DNA of 48,804 nucleotides, taken from the IMG/VR virus record IMGVR_UViG_3300023118_000009, positions 1 through 48,804 of that record, one strand, 5' to 3'. Source of the stretch: a virus. Below are positions 7,673 to 14,272 of this stretch, one piece after another. Made by a program: the position numbers and the translations under genes. Position 1 is the first letter of the stretch. Every line of letters starts with the position of its first letter. The notes under the pieces were generated by a model. That model did no database searches. It saw nothing but the letters and a program-made list of their open reading frames with translations, and had not been told where the DNA came from.

Positions 7673-8253
7673 CACGCCTTCCCCTTCTTTGCCTTCGGCT
7701 CCTTCGGCACGGTGAAGGACGCCTTACGCCCGACGAAGCAGCCGAGTTTCGCCGGCTCGATATCCTCGCCTGCGGCGAGCTTCTCCCGGACGAACGCCAT
7801 GAGCGTTTGCGGGTGAACCGTCTCGTCGAGGATCGGTTCGAAGCCAGCTTTGCGAATATCGGCGGCAAGGGACAAGGCGACATTGTGCTCAGACTTGCCG
7901 AACGACAGAGACACGAGGGTCCGGATAAGTTCCTCGCCGCCATAGGAGTTAAGCGTTGCGAACGCCTCCTTGCGGCGCTCCTCATCCTTCGGGATGCTGC
8001 CCTGAACGAATGTCTCGACCTTCACTGACTTGCCGTCGGGCATCTTGAACTCGTCGAGGCCGACGGCGGCCATCGCCTCCGGGATAATCGTCATGCGCAG
8101 TTCGTGCAGACGGCCCGTCTTGAGCTTGAGCAACTGCTCAATGCCCTCGATTTCTTCCATAAGCGTCACGCCTTCCTGCGCGAGCTTGATCATTGGCGCA
8201 AGCGCCTGCCCGTCGTGCGCGGCAGGAATATCGAACGCGGATACGTCATTCAT
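7672..8253 (-). CDS. conserved phage protein of early/replication operons
   Basis: 193 residues starting MNDVSAFDIPAAHDG. A helical N-terminal half (MEEIEGIEQLLKLKTGRLHELR) precedes a conserved-looking core: IIPEAMAAVGLDEF, VQGSIPKDEERR, SLSFGKSEHN, VHPQTLMAFVRE and GCFVGRKASF, ending in a lysine-rich tail. I recognise this as a widespread phage protein type usually placed beside ssDNA-binding or recombination genes, but no activity is known to me. It follows the presumed ssDNA-binding gene after a stable hairpin, so its expression may be lower than that gene's. Confidence 0.75.
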   Translation of the reverse strand: MNDVSAFDIPAAHDGQALAPMIKLAQEGVTLMEEIEGIEQLLKLKTGRLHELRMTIIPEAMAAVGLDEFKMPDGKSVKVETFVQGSIPKDEERRKEAFATLNSYGGEELIRTLVSLSFGKSEHNVALSLAADIRKAGFEPILDETVHPQTLMAFVREKLAAGEDIEPAKLGCFVGRKASFTVPKEPKAKKGKA

Positions 8254-8283
8254 AGCTGATATGTCTCCAGGAAAGGGGAGGAG

Positions 8284-8305
8284 GGGGCGACCCGAAGGTC
8301 GCCCC
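8284..8305 (-). terminator. stable hairpin with UUCG loop between first and second gene of left operon
   Basis: GGGGCGACC and GGTCGCCCC form a perfect 9 bp stem. Read on the minus strand the loop is TTCG closed by C-G, the extra-stable tetraloop type. No T-run follows on the minus strand (CTCCTCCCC), so it is more likely an attenuator or mRNA-stability hairpin than a full intrinsic terminator. It lies 6 bases past the stop of the first gene. Confidence 0.6.
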
Positions 8306-8311
8306 GCAGGC

Positions 8312-9157
8312 TCACATGCGGTCGGTATCGCCCGAGGGCTGCGCCGAGCTTTCGCTCGCAACGCCGGCAAGGTCGCCGCGCGCCTCGCCCTTCTCGATGG
8401 TCTTGCGGAACTCGACGATATCGTCGAGGATTTCACGCCAGTTTTTCGGCGCGAGTTCCTGCAGCGTGTCGCCGCGATCAATCTTCCACCCCATCCACTT
8501 GCCCTTGTTATTGCCTTCCGGGACGGTGGAGAGATTGTAGGAGCGATAGAAAAGCGGCGGGGTGAACTCGGTATGATCCGGACGGGCGACCTTCTCCGTC
8601 GTCGCGAGCGTGAGCAGAAGACGCGCCTTCTTAAGCTGCGTCGACACCATCGGAATGAAGACTTTCTGGTAGCCCTTCGTCACGTTCAGGGCGTACAACT
8701 GGGCCGTCTCGGCGATGTAGTTGCCATTCGGCAGGACGGAACGACCGTTCGCGTCTTCCTCGGTCTGGTCATAGATTTCATCGCTCTGATGAATCTTGAT
8801 AAGACCCTTGCCGCTCTCGCGCGGTGCCCACTCGATATAGACCTTCGAGTAATGCACCGGGATAATCGTCACGCCGTCCGGGAAGCCCTCGCCGAGCCCC
8901 ATGTCCCAGATCATACCGACGCGGGCATCCTTGTCATATTCCGGCTCGCCCTGCGTGACCTGCGGGGACAAGCCCTGCAGGATGCCGAGGCGAGGGATAA
9001 GGAGGTCGGCGGCGGTGACGTTCTCGAAGCCGGTCGAAATGCCTTCGAACGCGGCGAGGTCGGTAGAGAGAGCCGTCGAGGCGGTCTGCGTAGCGGGGAG
9101 GTTTTCGGTTGCAGCGGGCGCGGCCTTCGAGGCGGCGGCAGTGTTGCGCGGTGCCAT
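8312..9157 (-). CDS. probable phage ssDNA-binding-like protein
   Basis: 281 residues. After a low-complexity Ala/Thr-rich N-terminus (about 1-45) comes DLLIPRLGILQGLSPQVTQG, the conserved start of a common phage early-protein family whose members are often annotated as ssDNA-binding or recombination-associated. A beta-rich middle follows (VTIIPVHYSKVYIEW, QLYALNVTKGYQKVFIPMVSTQ, KWMGWKI), and an acidic, unstructured C-terminal tail (SESSAQPSGDTDRM), as in many ssDNA-binding proteins. It is the first gene behind the minus-strand promoter, consistent with high early expression. The function is family-level inference; the gene itself is certain. Confidence 0.72.
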   Translation of the reverse strand: MAPRNTAAASKAAPAATENLPATQTASTALSTDLAAFEGISTGFENVTAADLLIPRLGILQGLSPQVTQGEPEYDKDARVGMIWDMGLGEGFPDGVTIIPVHYSKVYIEWAPRESGKGLIKIHQSDEIYDQTEEDANGRSVLPNGNYIAETAQLYALNVTKGYQKVFIPMVSTQLKKARLLLTLATTEKVARPDHTEFTPPLFYRSYNLSTVPEGNNKGKWMGWKIDRGDTLQELAPKNWREILDDIVEFRKTIEKGEARGDLAGVASESSAQPSGDTDRM

Positions 9158-9223
9158 GTATGTTCGTCCCTTTGCCGGCTTGAGGCGGGGCCAATCCCCT
9201 GTCCTACTTTTGCGGCGACCTTC

Positions 9224-9260
9224 AAGGTGCGCCTCTTCAGATGAAAAGAAAAGCGGAATT
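9224..9260 (-). promoter_or_regulatory. conserved promoter element driving the left (replication) operon
   Basis: Reading the minus strand, an A-rich tract is followed by GCTTTTCTTTTCATCTGAA, then 18 bp after CTTTTC a weak -10-like hexamer CACCTT at 9229-9224. Positions 9256-9235 match, base for base, the copy in front of the SNF2 helicase gene over 22 bases. It lies 67-100 bases upstream of the first left-operon ATG. Confidence 0.65.
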
Positions 9261-9333
9261 TTTCGAGTGCGGCAACCCGTTGCAAATGCTACATTCTTCA
9301 GCCAGATCGAAATTATTTTCAGGCAAATTGATA

Positions 9334-9371
9334 AAAGGGCTTTTCTTTTTAATCGATCTGGCGCCTTATGT
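9334..9371 (+). promoter_or_regulatory. conserved promoter cassette, copy 1 of the plus-strand block
   Basis: AAAGGGCTTTTCTTTTT (9334-9350), a G-rich spacer end, then CCTTATGT about 18 bp after CTTTTC. A short leader carrying AACGGAGATGCACCGAC leads straight into the ATG at 9399. The same promoter plus leader pattern recurs at 11374, 12648 and 16373. It is divergent from the left-operon promoter within the 241-base intergenic region 9158-9398, which is otherwise AT-rich and holds no gene. Confidence 0.7.
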
Positions 9372-9398
9372 CTCTACCGACAACGGAGATGCACCGAC

Positions 9399-9593
9399 AT
9401 GAACAAAGTGGTTGAGTTGATGTACCTCGAACAAGTCGAGAACGATGCTTGGCGCGCGTTAATGACGGGCTCGCCAGAGGATGCTCGCACAGTCTTCGGG
9501 GAGGAGGGTAAAAACTACCTCGCTTGGTGCAAGGCTGCGGATGCCTGCCGAAGCCACCGCGAAGCTAACAAAACGGCACAGCCGACAGGCTGA
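9399..9593 (+). CDS. small hypothetical early protein, 64 aa
   Basis: Starts MNKVVELMYLEQVENDAWR and contains FGEEGKNYLAWCKAADACRSH, predominantly helical. No family recognised. The ATG at 9399 has a good ribosome-binding site (CGGAGA about 9 bases upstream) and is the first gene behind the conserved promoter cassette, which argues for strong early expression. The open frame extends upstream as a shadow of the minus-strand gene, so the start is taken at the leader. Confidence 0.7.
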   Translation: MNKVVELMYLEQVENDAWRALMTGSPEDARTVFGEEGKNYLAWCKAADACRSHREANKTAQPTG

Positions 9594-9629
9594 TTTTTTA
9601 CTCAAAACGAACCCACAGGGAACACGAAA

Positions 9630-10286
9630 ATGACCGCTTACCGCTTCGACAAGACCGCCGGCACCGTCTTCGCGCACGTCTCGCTGAAGGATGCCCGCAG
9701 CTTCGGCAACACCTTCGACACGTTCGACAACGTCGGCGACCTGCAAAACAACAAGAACATTTCTCTGACCGATCTCGTCAACATCTACAATATGCACAAG
9801 GCGCCCGACGCGCCGAACGTCGCGAAGTTTGCCGACAAGACCGCCGCCGCCCGCCGCGTGTTCGCGGCTCTGGAGGCAAAGTTCACCCTCACCGCGCAGG
9901 AACTCGTCGACGTCGTCGAGAGCAAAGCGCCTGTCGCCGAGGCTCCCCCCGTCGTCGTCCCGGAAGCCCCGACGCCCCGTGCGAGCGTCTTCAACAAGGG
10001 AACGACGGAAACGGTCGTCGTCAAAAAGGAAACACTTAAGCAGGCGGTCCAGAAGGTTCTGGACAAGAAGCAGACGGGCCGCAAGAAGGGCTCCGGCAAG
10101 TTCGCGGGAAAGCAGCTTTTCCCGCTCGTCGCCGAGAACCCGCGCCGCGCCGGCTCCTTCGGGTATCACAGCATGAGCCTAATCCTCGCCGTGCCCGGCC
10201 TGTATTACAGCACGTATATCGAGAAGGGTGGTCGCCCGCAGGACCTGCAGTGGGATATCGATCGCAAGTTCGTCGAGGTAAAGTGA
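9630..10286 (+). CDS. hypothetical protein with possible DNA-binding modules
   Basis: 218 residues in two parts joined by a Pro/Val-rich linker (around 105-125). The N-terminal part has SLTDLVNIYNMHKAPD and KFADKTAAARRVFAAL, a pattern seen in phage and proteobacterial proteins with helix-turn-helix-like character. The basic middle KKQTGRKKGSGKFAGKQ is followed by AENPRRAGSFGYHS and YIEKGGRPQDLQWDIDRKF, reminiscent of a small modular domain rich in GGR-WD signatures. The ribosome-binding site AGGGAA precedes the ATG. Nucleic-acid binding is plausible from the basic middle; I cannot name the family. Confidence 0.7.
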   Translation: MTAYRFDKTAGTVFAHVSLKDARSFGNTFDTFDNVGDLQNNKNISLTDLVNIYNMHKAPDAPNVAKFADKTAAARRVFAALEAKFTLTAQELVDVVESKAPVAEAPPVVVPEAPTPRASVFNKGTTETVVVKKETLKQAVQKVLDKKQTGRKKGSGKFAGKQLFPLVAENPRRAGSFGYHSMSLILAVPGLYYSTYIEKGGRPQDLQWDIDRKFVEVK

Positions 10287-10399
10287 TCCTCTAGCCCGGC
10301 GGGCGGTGGCTTCGTAACACCCGCAGACGGAGCGCGAGGGGTTGATTGCTTCCCCTACCTCCAGCGTCATAGTGCCAGCTGGTCGCGTGATCCGGGCAC

Positions 10400-10433
10400 G
10401 CGGCGGAACCGGCTGCAACGACGGTTCCGCCGC
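10400..10433 (+). terminator. intrinsic-terminator-like hairpin
   Basis: GCGGCGGAACCG and CGGTTCCGCCGC form a perfect 12 bp stem around a 10-base loop, followed by ACCCTTCTTTCTCT, a pyrimidine-rich but imperfect T-tract. It sits in the 180-base gap between the genes ending at 10286 and starting at 10467, and would end or reduce transcription from the copy 1 promoter. Confidence 0.7.
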
Positions 10434-10466
10434 ACCCTTCTTTCTCTAGAAACTGGAGATGCTGAA

Positions 10467-10730
10467 ATGTCCCGACGTCCCGAAATCGTGCAGGCGCTCG
10501 ACAGCACGACGAGCATTAAGGCGCACCCCGCCTTCGGTCGCGTATCGCTGACCATCTACACCATGACCGGCGCGGAACCCGTCGACATCGTGCTCCATAT
10601 GGAAACCGCGCTCCGCGTCCTGCCCTATATCGACGGCGGTATCGACGCGATGATTGAAATTCAGGACCAGTTTCGGCTGGCGCCGAAGGTCAATCGCTTC
10701 GTGCGGGCATGGCGGGAGTTGGTGTCATGA
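10467..10730 (+). CDS. hypothetical protein, 87 aa
   Basis: Starts MSRRPEIVQALDSTTSIK; the middle AEPVDIVLHMETALRVLPYIDGGIDAMIE is helical, and the C-terminus is basic (KVNRFVRAWREL). No family recognised. The ribosome-binding site CTGGAGATG lies upstream. Its stop overlaps the next ATG as ATGA. Confidence 0.65.
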   Translation: MSRRPEIVQALDSTTSIKAHPAFGRVSLTIYTMTGAEPVDIVLHMETALRVLPYIDGGIDAMIEIQDQFRLAPKVNRFVRAWRELVS

Positions 10731-11071
10731 AGCGCCGCGAAATGCACGTCGTCCACAAGGCAACGGGCGAGACGGCCCTCGGCGTTAAGGCACCTTCCGG
10801 CTGCGTGCTCGTGCAGTTCGACCGCTTCGAGCACCCGCAGTCCCATGGGTGGCACCTCTACCCGCGCCGGGCGTTCCGCGCCTTCGTCCGCCGCAGCATG
10901 CGGAAGCGGATCACAATTCCCGTCAACCCCTATCCCAAGCTGACCGGCATACGATGGGTCAGCGAGGCACCGATCCTGTCCGAAAAGGCACGGATCGCGC
11001 TGATGGATCGGTGCCCGTCGCCGGACGATGAAATCATCGACGCGGTGTTCTTTAGCGGTCGGAGCAAGTGA
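10727..11071 (+). CDS. hypothetical basic protein, 114 aa
   Basis: Starts MKRREMHVVHKATGE; mixed alpha/beta with a cluster of aromatic and arginine residues (HGWHLYPRRAFRAFVRRSMRKR) followed by an acidic C-terminal part (SPDDEIIDAVFF). The basic patch could bind nucleic acid. The ATG at 10727 is chosen for its ATGA overlap over an ATG 18 bases upstream. No family recognised. Confidence 0.65.
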   Translation: MKRREMHVVHKATGETALGVKAPSGCVLVQFDRFEHPQSHGWHLYPRRAFRAFVRRSMRKRITIPVNPYPKLTGIRWVSEAPILSEKARIALMDRCPSPDDEIIDAVFFSGRSK

Positions 11072-11072
11072 G

Positions 11073-11393
11073 ATGCCACGCTCAATCCGCATCTGCGAGA
11101 ACCGGAGCACGTCCGGTTGGGGATGCCCTCCCGACGTCGCAAAGGCTCTCCTGTCCCTTCTAGACGGGCGCACCTTCCGGAGCCATCCCGCGCCGTTCTC
11201 GAAGACGGAGAGGGGCAAGGCGCGCCGACAGGAGCGGAAGTTCCGGGAGGAGCATCGCGACGCCCTACGGTCGTTCTGCCCCTGCGACGGGATCACTGAG
11301 CGGGTAAGCATAATTCAGGCCGCGCGGGACGCGGCTTATGCGACGGAAGCAGAAAAATATCACCTTTCTCGAAAAAGAGCTTTTCTTTTCTAG
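11073..11393 (+). CDS. hypothetical protein, 106 aa
   Basis: Starts MPRSIRICENRSTSGWGC; the middle is Arg-rich (KARRQERKFREEHRDALRSF) and the end IIQAARDAAYATEAEKYHLS. The last residues (RKRAFLF) are encoded by the conserved promoter element of the next transcription unit, so the C-terminus is constrained by the promoter sequence. No family recognised. Confidence 0.55.
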   Translation: MPRSIRICENRSTSGWGCPPDVAKALLSLLDGRTFRSHPAPFSKTERGKARRQERKFREEHRDALRSFCPCDGITERVSIIQAARDAAYATEAEKYHLSRKRAFLF

Positions 11394-11409
11394 GGAGGTG
11401 GCGGATACT
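11374..11409 (+). promoter_or_regulatory. conserved promoter cassette, copy 2
   Basis: AAAGAGCTTTTCTTTTC, then 18 bp from the end of CTTTTC (11385) to GATACT (11404-11409), the best -10 match among the copies; GGTGGCG immediately precedes the -10. The leader AAACGGAGACGACGAAC runs into the ATG at 11438. It overlaps the 3' end of the previous gene. Confidence 0.75.
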
Positions 11410-11437
11410 GTCTTCATTGGAAACGGAGACGACGAAC

Positions 11438-11710
11438 ATGAACAACGCCCGACGCAAGCTGCTCGCCAAAATCCTCGACGATGCTGCGCCGATCGCCGGC
11501 CTGATCGAAGACATCAAGGCTCGCCTAGAGGAGATCAAAGACGCCGAGCGCGAGGCATATGACAATATGCCGGCGAGCCTGCAGGAAGGCGAACGCGGCC
11601 AGCAGGCGAGCGCCGCAGCCGACGCCCTCGACGAAGCATTCGACGAGCTTGAGGAGGCGTTCAACGCTTTCGACAATCTCGCGGGTCACATCGAAACCGC
11701 CAGCGAGTGA
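11438..11710 (+). CDS. acidic coiled-coil protein, 90 aa
   Basis: Starts MNNARRKLLAKILDDAAP. The rest is almost wholly helical and strongly acidic (IEDIKARLEEIKDAERE, DALDEAFDELEEAFNAF) with heptad-like hydrophobic spacing, so a coiled coil is likely. It lies directly behind promoter copy 2, with the same leader as other cassette genes. The ATG at 11438 is used because an upstream in-frame ATG falls near the predicted transcription start. No family; DNA mimicry or inhibitor roles are possible but unsupported. Confidence 0.7.
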   Translation: MNNARRKLLAKILDDAAPIAGLIEDIKARLEEIKDAEREAYDNMPASLQEGERGQQASAAADALDEAFDELEEAFNAFDNLAGHIETASE

Positions 11711-11739
11711 CCTCGACCTCGCGCACTAGGAGAAAAATA

Positions 11740-11988
11740 ATGATCTCGATCAAGAAAACCGCCATCTCAATCTCTTTCCCGGAAACCCGGCTCACGAACT
11801 CCGTCCATATTTTCTTCACCCTCCTCCGGCATGCCAACGGGCGACTGCGGTTCTGCCCGACGATCGGGTATGTCGCGATGTGCGAAAAGCCGCTGCGCGG
11901 GATGCGGGTCGGATATCTGTCTGCGTTCTCTCCCGGCCCCGGCGAGAAGGTCGCGACGCACGTCGACACTGGATGCTTTGCCGACTGA
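11740..11988 (+). CDS. hypothetical protein, 82 aa
   Basis: Starts MISIKKTAISISFPETRL; beta-rich with GRLRFCPTIGYVAMCEKPLRGMRVGYLSAF and an acidic end. The ribosome-binding site AGGAGA sits 8 bases before the ATG. The stop codon and following bases (TGACCTCGACCTCG) repeat the sequence at the end of the preceding gene exactly. No family recognised. Confidence 0.6.
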   Translation: MISIKKTAISISFPETRLTNSVHIFFTLLRHANGRLRFCPTIGYVAMCEKPLRGMRVGYLSAFSPGPGEKVATHVDTGCFAD

Positions 11989-11998
11989 CCTCGACCTC

Positions 11999-12024
11999 GT
12001 GCCCCGGCGTTTCCGCCGGGGCAC
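11999..12024 (+). terminator. strong GC hairpin between small genes
   Basis: GTGCCCCGGCG and CGCCGGGGCAC form a perfect 11 bp stem with a TTTC loop. No T-run follows (TGGGGCGCG), so it may be a processing or stability hairpin, or a factor-assisted terminator. It lies 11 bases after the stop at 11988 and 38 before the next ATG. Confidence 0.6.
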
Positions 12025-12061
12025 TGGGGCGCGATCTCCGCGTCTATTCAGGAGAATACCC

Positions 12062-12469
12062 ATGGCCATGATCCGCCTCGCCGAGGCTTGTGAGAACATC
12101 CGCGCCGCGCATGCCTATGGCCTGCTCACGGCCCAACAGACGGATTTGCGCCTCCGGGTCTGCGTCTATGACGGGCGCAGCCTCATCCCGGACGCTCCCT
12201 ATTGCGGCTGCGCGATCGGCGTGACGTGGGCTCCTCTGGTCTCGGCGCGAACGATCGACGGGTTTTTCCAGAACGATCGGGCGATAAAGATTTTGGTGAC
12301 GCAGGGCGTCGTCGAAGTCCCCGTAACGGAACTCAACGCGATCGACCGCCTGCAGACGTCGCATGACGCTTGGTGCAATGCCCCGCCGAAATCAAGGGAC
12401 GCCTTTCATTACGAAAAGCAGTTCCTCGCGGACCTTGCCCGGATCGAGCTTCTGCATAATCTGCTCTGA
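12062..12469 (+). CDS. hypothetical protein, 135 aa (parent of a truncated copy downstream)
   Basis: Starts MAMIRLAEACENIRAAHAYG; its N-terminal ~40 residues are repeated in the short frame at 12506. The rest (VGVTWAPLVSARTIDGFF-like region, then VEVPVTELNAIDRLQ and a helical end) is mixed alpha/beta. Ribosome-binding site CAGGAGAA. A DALYGLL-type helix followed by LRVCVYDGRSL suggests an N-terminal module that can stand alone. No family recognised. Confidence 0.65.
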   Translation: MAMIRLAEACENIRAAHAYGLLTAQQTDLRLRVCVYDGRSLIPDAPYCGCAIGVTWAPLVSARTIDGFFQNDRAIKILVTQGVVEVPVTELNAIDRLQTSHDAWCNAPPKSRDAFHYEKQFLADLARIELLHNLL

Positions 12470-12505
12470 TCAGCAACCCTTTCCCTTCCGCAATGGAGAA
12501 TGCCC

Positions 12506-12640
12506 ATGACCACGATCCTGCACATTGCCGACGTCTGCGCGAATGCTCGGGCCGCGCACGCTTACGGCCTGCTCAATGCCCAACAGGACGACGTCCGCCT
12601 CCGGGTGTGCGTCTATGACGGGCGCATTTATTTGCGCTGA
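12506..12640 (+). CDS. truncated tandem duplicate of the preceding gene, 44 aa
   Basis: The frame starts at ATG 12506 with ribosome-binding site TGGAGAA. Its protein aligns with the first ~40 residues of the 12062 gene: ARAAHAYGLLNAQQ versus IRAAHAYGLLTAQQ, and VRLRVCVYDGRI versus LRLRVCVYDGRS. It then ends after IYLR at a TGA, immediately before promoter copy 3. It is either a remnant of a tandem duplication cut by insertion of the promoter-SprT cassette, or a functional short form. Confidence 0.6.
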   Translation: MTTILHIADVCANARAAHAYGLLNAQQDDVRLRVCVYDGRIYLR

Positions 12641-12647
12641 TCAGCGT

Positions 12648-12684
12648 TAAAGGGCTTTTCTTTTAATCTAGGGTGGCGCATTGT
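12648..12684 (+). promoter_or_regulatory. conserved promoter cassette, copy 3
   Basis: TTAAAGGGCTTTTCTTTT, a spacer ending GGGTGGCG, then CATTGT at 12679-12684, exactly 18 bp after CTTTTC. The leader AACGGAGACACGCCGAC ends at the ATG of the SprT-like gene (12714), nearly identical to the copy 1 leader. Confidence 0.72.
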
Positions 12685-12713
12685 CTCCCTAGATGCAACG
12701 GAGACACGCCGAC

Positions 12714-13295
12714 ATGACCCGCGAAGAATGGCTCCTCAAGATCGTCGACCGCGCCCGCCCGATCTTTGCCGAACTCGGCGCCGAACTGCCCGAGAATATC
12801 CGCCCGAACCTCGCGCCTCCGCACAAGAAGATGAAGGCGATCGGCCTCTGCTGGCACGGCTCCGCCGTCGCGGACGGCGGTCGGGAAATCTGGATTTCCT
12901 CGGAGTATGATCAGCCGATGGAAGTTTGCGGCATCCTCGTGCACGAGCTTGCACACGCCGCGCTGCCGGATCGCACCGGACACAAGGCGCCGTTCGTGAA
13001 GCTCGCCCGCGCCTTGCACCTCGAAGGCAAGGCGACCGCAACGAGCATCGGGCAGGCGTTTTTCGCGGTTTGGGAAGACTTCGTCGCCGAACTCGGGCCG
13101 ATCCCCGGCGCGAAGTTCAATGGAAATTTTCCGACGACGGGCCGCAAGCCGCAGGAGACAATCCCGCTGAAGAACCTGCGTTGCCCGGACTGCGGGTTCT
13201 TCGCAAAGGTCAAGGAGGATAGCCTCGCCGTCGGTCGCCTGCGGTGCCCGCTGGACGACGAAATGCTCCTGACGAAAGACGAGGGCGGAGAGTGA
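12714..13295 (+). CDS. SprT-like zinc metalloprotease
   Basis: 193 residues. The catalytic helix LVHELAHAAL holds HExxH, with a further His in GHKAPFVKLARAL as in SprT/Spartan-type proteases. The C-terminus has a zinc ribbon (RCPDCGFFAKV and LRCPLDDE). The family acts on DNA-bound proteins (Spartan) or is uncharacterised in bacteria and phages. The start at 12714 (MTREEW) is chosen for its ribosome-binding site in the conserved leader; the ATG 21 bases upstream lies at the predicted transcript start. Its stop overlaps the next GTG as GTGA. Confidence 0.85.
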   Translation: MTREEWLLKIVDRARPIFAELGAELPENIRPNLAPPHKKMKAIGLCWHGSAVADGGREIWISSEYDQPMEVCGILVHELAHAALPDRTGHKAPFVKLARALHLEGKATATSIGQAFFAVWEDFVAELGPIPGAKFNGNFPTTGRKPQETIPLKNLRCPDCGFFAKVKEDSLAVGRLRCPLDDEMLLTKDEGGE

Positions 13296-13750
13296 GCACA
13301 ATCCCATGCGGGAACACTCCGGGCGGCATCCCGCATGAAAGCGGGGTGCTCCTCTGGGAAGAGTTCGACCGCCTTCCGCTGCGGGTTAAACAAGCGCTCT
13401 GGACCGCTTCGCTAAATGTGCAGCCGAACCCGCGCAACCCGATGCACCTCGTCGACTTCGAGCGGTGGAAGGCGCAAATGGACCACGAACTCCGTCGCCT
13501 CGCCTATATCGAATACGGCCCGGAACACCCGAACGCTCAGGAGAGCCCGCAATGGGTAGCGCCCGATACATTATCGTCGCTCGGAACGACGTCACCAACG
13601 AACTCCGTCTCCCCCTCGGTGACCTCACCCTGTACGGATGCGAGCCTGAAGGCGAGGAAGACCTCGCCCGGCACATTGCGAGCCAGTTCGACGAAGACTG
13701 GTCGATCGCAATTTATGCACCGATGGGGTCGATCTGGTCCGGAACGATAA
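13292..13750 (+). CDS. hypothetical protein with long out-of-frame overlap
   Basis: GTG start at 13292 in a GTGA overlap with the SprT-like gene. The first ~87 residues look like a normal protein (SGVLLWEEFDRLPLRVKQAL, MHLVDFERWKAQMDHELRRL). No stop occurs in this frame until 13750, so the last ~65 residues, Ser/Thr/Arg-rich, overlap the gene starting at 13552 in another frame. Either the tail is genuinely dual-coded, or a stop near 13550 was lost by a small mutation or sequencing error. No family recognised. Confidence 0.5.
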   Translation: MSTIPCGNTPGGIPHESGVLLWEEFDRLPLRVKQALWTASLNVQPNPRNPMHLVDFERWKAQMDHELRRLAYIEYGPEHPNAQESPQWVAPDTLSSLGTTSPTNSVSPSVTSPCTDASLKARKTSPGTLRASSTKTGRSQFMHRWGRSGPER

Positions 13751-13770
13751 AGAAGGAACGGCCCGAATGA
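13552..13770 (+). CDS. hypothetical protein, 72 aa
   Basis: Starts MGSARYIIVARNDVTNEL with strong ribosome-binding site CAGGAGAG. Alternating strands and helix (LPLGDLTLYGCEPEG, DLARHIASQFDEDWSIAIYAP) read like a genuine small alpha/beta protein, unlike the overlapping tail of the gene at 13292. Its stop overlaps the next ATG as ATGA. No family recognised. Confidence 0.65.
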   Translation: MGSARYIIVARNDVTNELRLPLGDLTLYGCEPEGEEDLARHIASQFDEDWSIAIYAPMGSIWSGTIKKERPE

Positions 13771-13982
13771 ACCCTCTGATCAGCAAGCGGGTTTCCCGCG
13801 CCGAGGCCGATCGCACGGTCGCGATGTTTGCCCGGCTCCGCCCGTCGCTCGGCGCGCACATGGCCGTGCGGCTCACGGAAGAAAAGGACGCCGACGGCGG
13901 AGAGCTTGTCGACGTATGCATGTGGAACGACGGCGCGCGGGATATCCCTGCATGGGCGCTCGAAATGGAGAAGGCGAAATGA
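13767..13982 (+). CDS. hypothetical protein, 71 aa
   Basis: Starts MNPLISKRVSRAEADRTVAM; a basic N-terminal helix precedes an acidic beta part (AVRLTEEKDADGGELVDVCMW). ATGA overlaps join it to both neighbours. No family recognised. Confidence 0.6.
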   Translation: MNPLISKRVSRAEADRTVAMFARLRPSLGAHMAVRLTEEKDADGGELVDVCMWNDGARDIPAWALEMEKAK

Positions 13983-14149
13983 GCGAGAAAAACATCGTCG
14001 TTATTTTCATCGGCGCGATGATCGGTTTTGCTCTTGTCAGTGCAATCCTTCTCGGAGACCTCGCCTTCTCGGGTCACGACGCCCCGGCACTCTCCGCCTG
14101 CAAGGAGCTTCACAGCATGCCGGTTTGCATGCGCAGCCTCTACCCATAG
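13979..14149 (+). CDS. small single-span membrane protein, 56 aa
   Basis: MSEKNIVVIFIGAMIGFALV is an N-terminal transmembrane segment or uncleaved signal. About 25 residues follow, with two cysteines (SACKELHSMPVCMRSLYP) that could form a disulfide outside the cytoplasm. The start at 13979 is set by the ATGA overlap; an earlier in-frame ATG is inside the upstream gene. It is the last gene before the AT-rich inverted-repeat region. Confidence 0.6.
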   Translation: MSEKNIVVIFIGAMIGFALVSAILLGDLAFSGHDAPALSACKELHSMPVCMRSLYP

Positions 14150-14153
14150 CAGG

Positions 14154-14269
14154 CGTCTTTCAAAAAACGTAACCGGAGTTGATTTCCAATCCTTAACAAT
14201 ATATATCCTAATCCCTATTAAATCCCCTAAGAATAGGAATTAGGTAAAAAGACGTTTTTTGGAAGGACG
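14154..14269. repeat. nested inverted repeats in an AT-rich island, candidate replication origin or structured regulatory region
   Basis: Outer arms 14154-14170 (CGTCTTTCAAAAAACGT) and 14252-14269 (ACGTTTTTTGGAAGGACG) pair apart from one G-T wobble and one bulge. Inner arms 14207-14219 (CCTAATCCCTATT) and 14232-14244 (AATAGGAATTAGG) pair with one mismatch around a 12-base loop. Between them lies the very AT-rich ACAATATATAT. The island is non-coding, contrasts sharply with its GC-rich surroundings, and sits directly upstream of the helicase promoter. Origin function is inference. Confidence 0.6.
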
Positions 14270-14272
14270 TCG

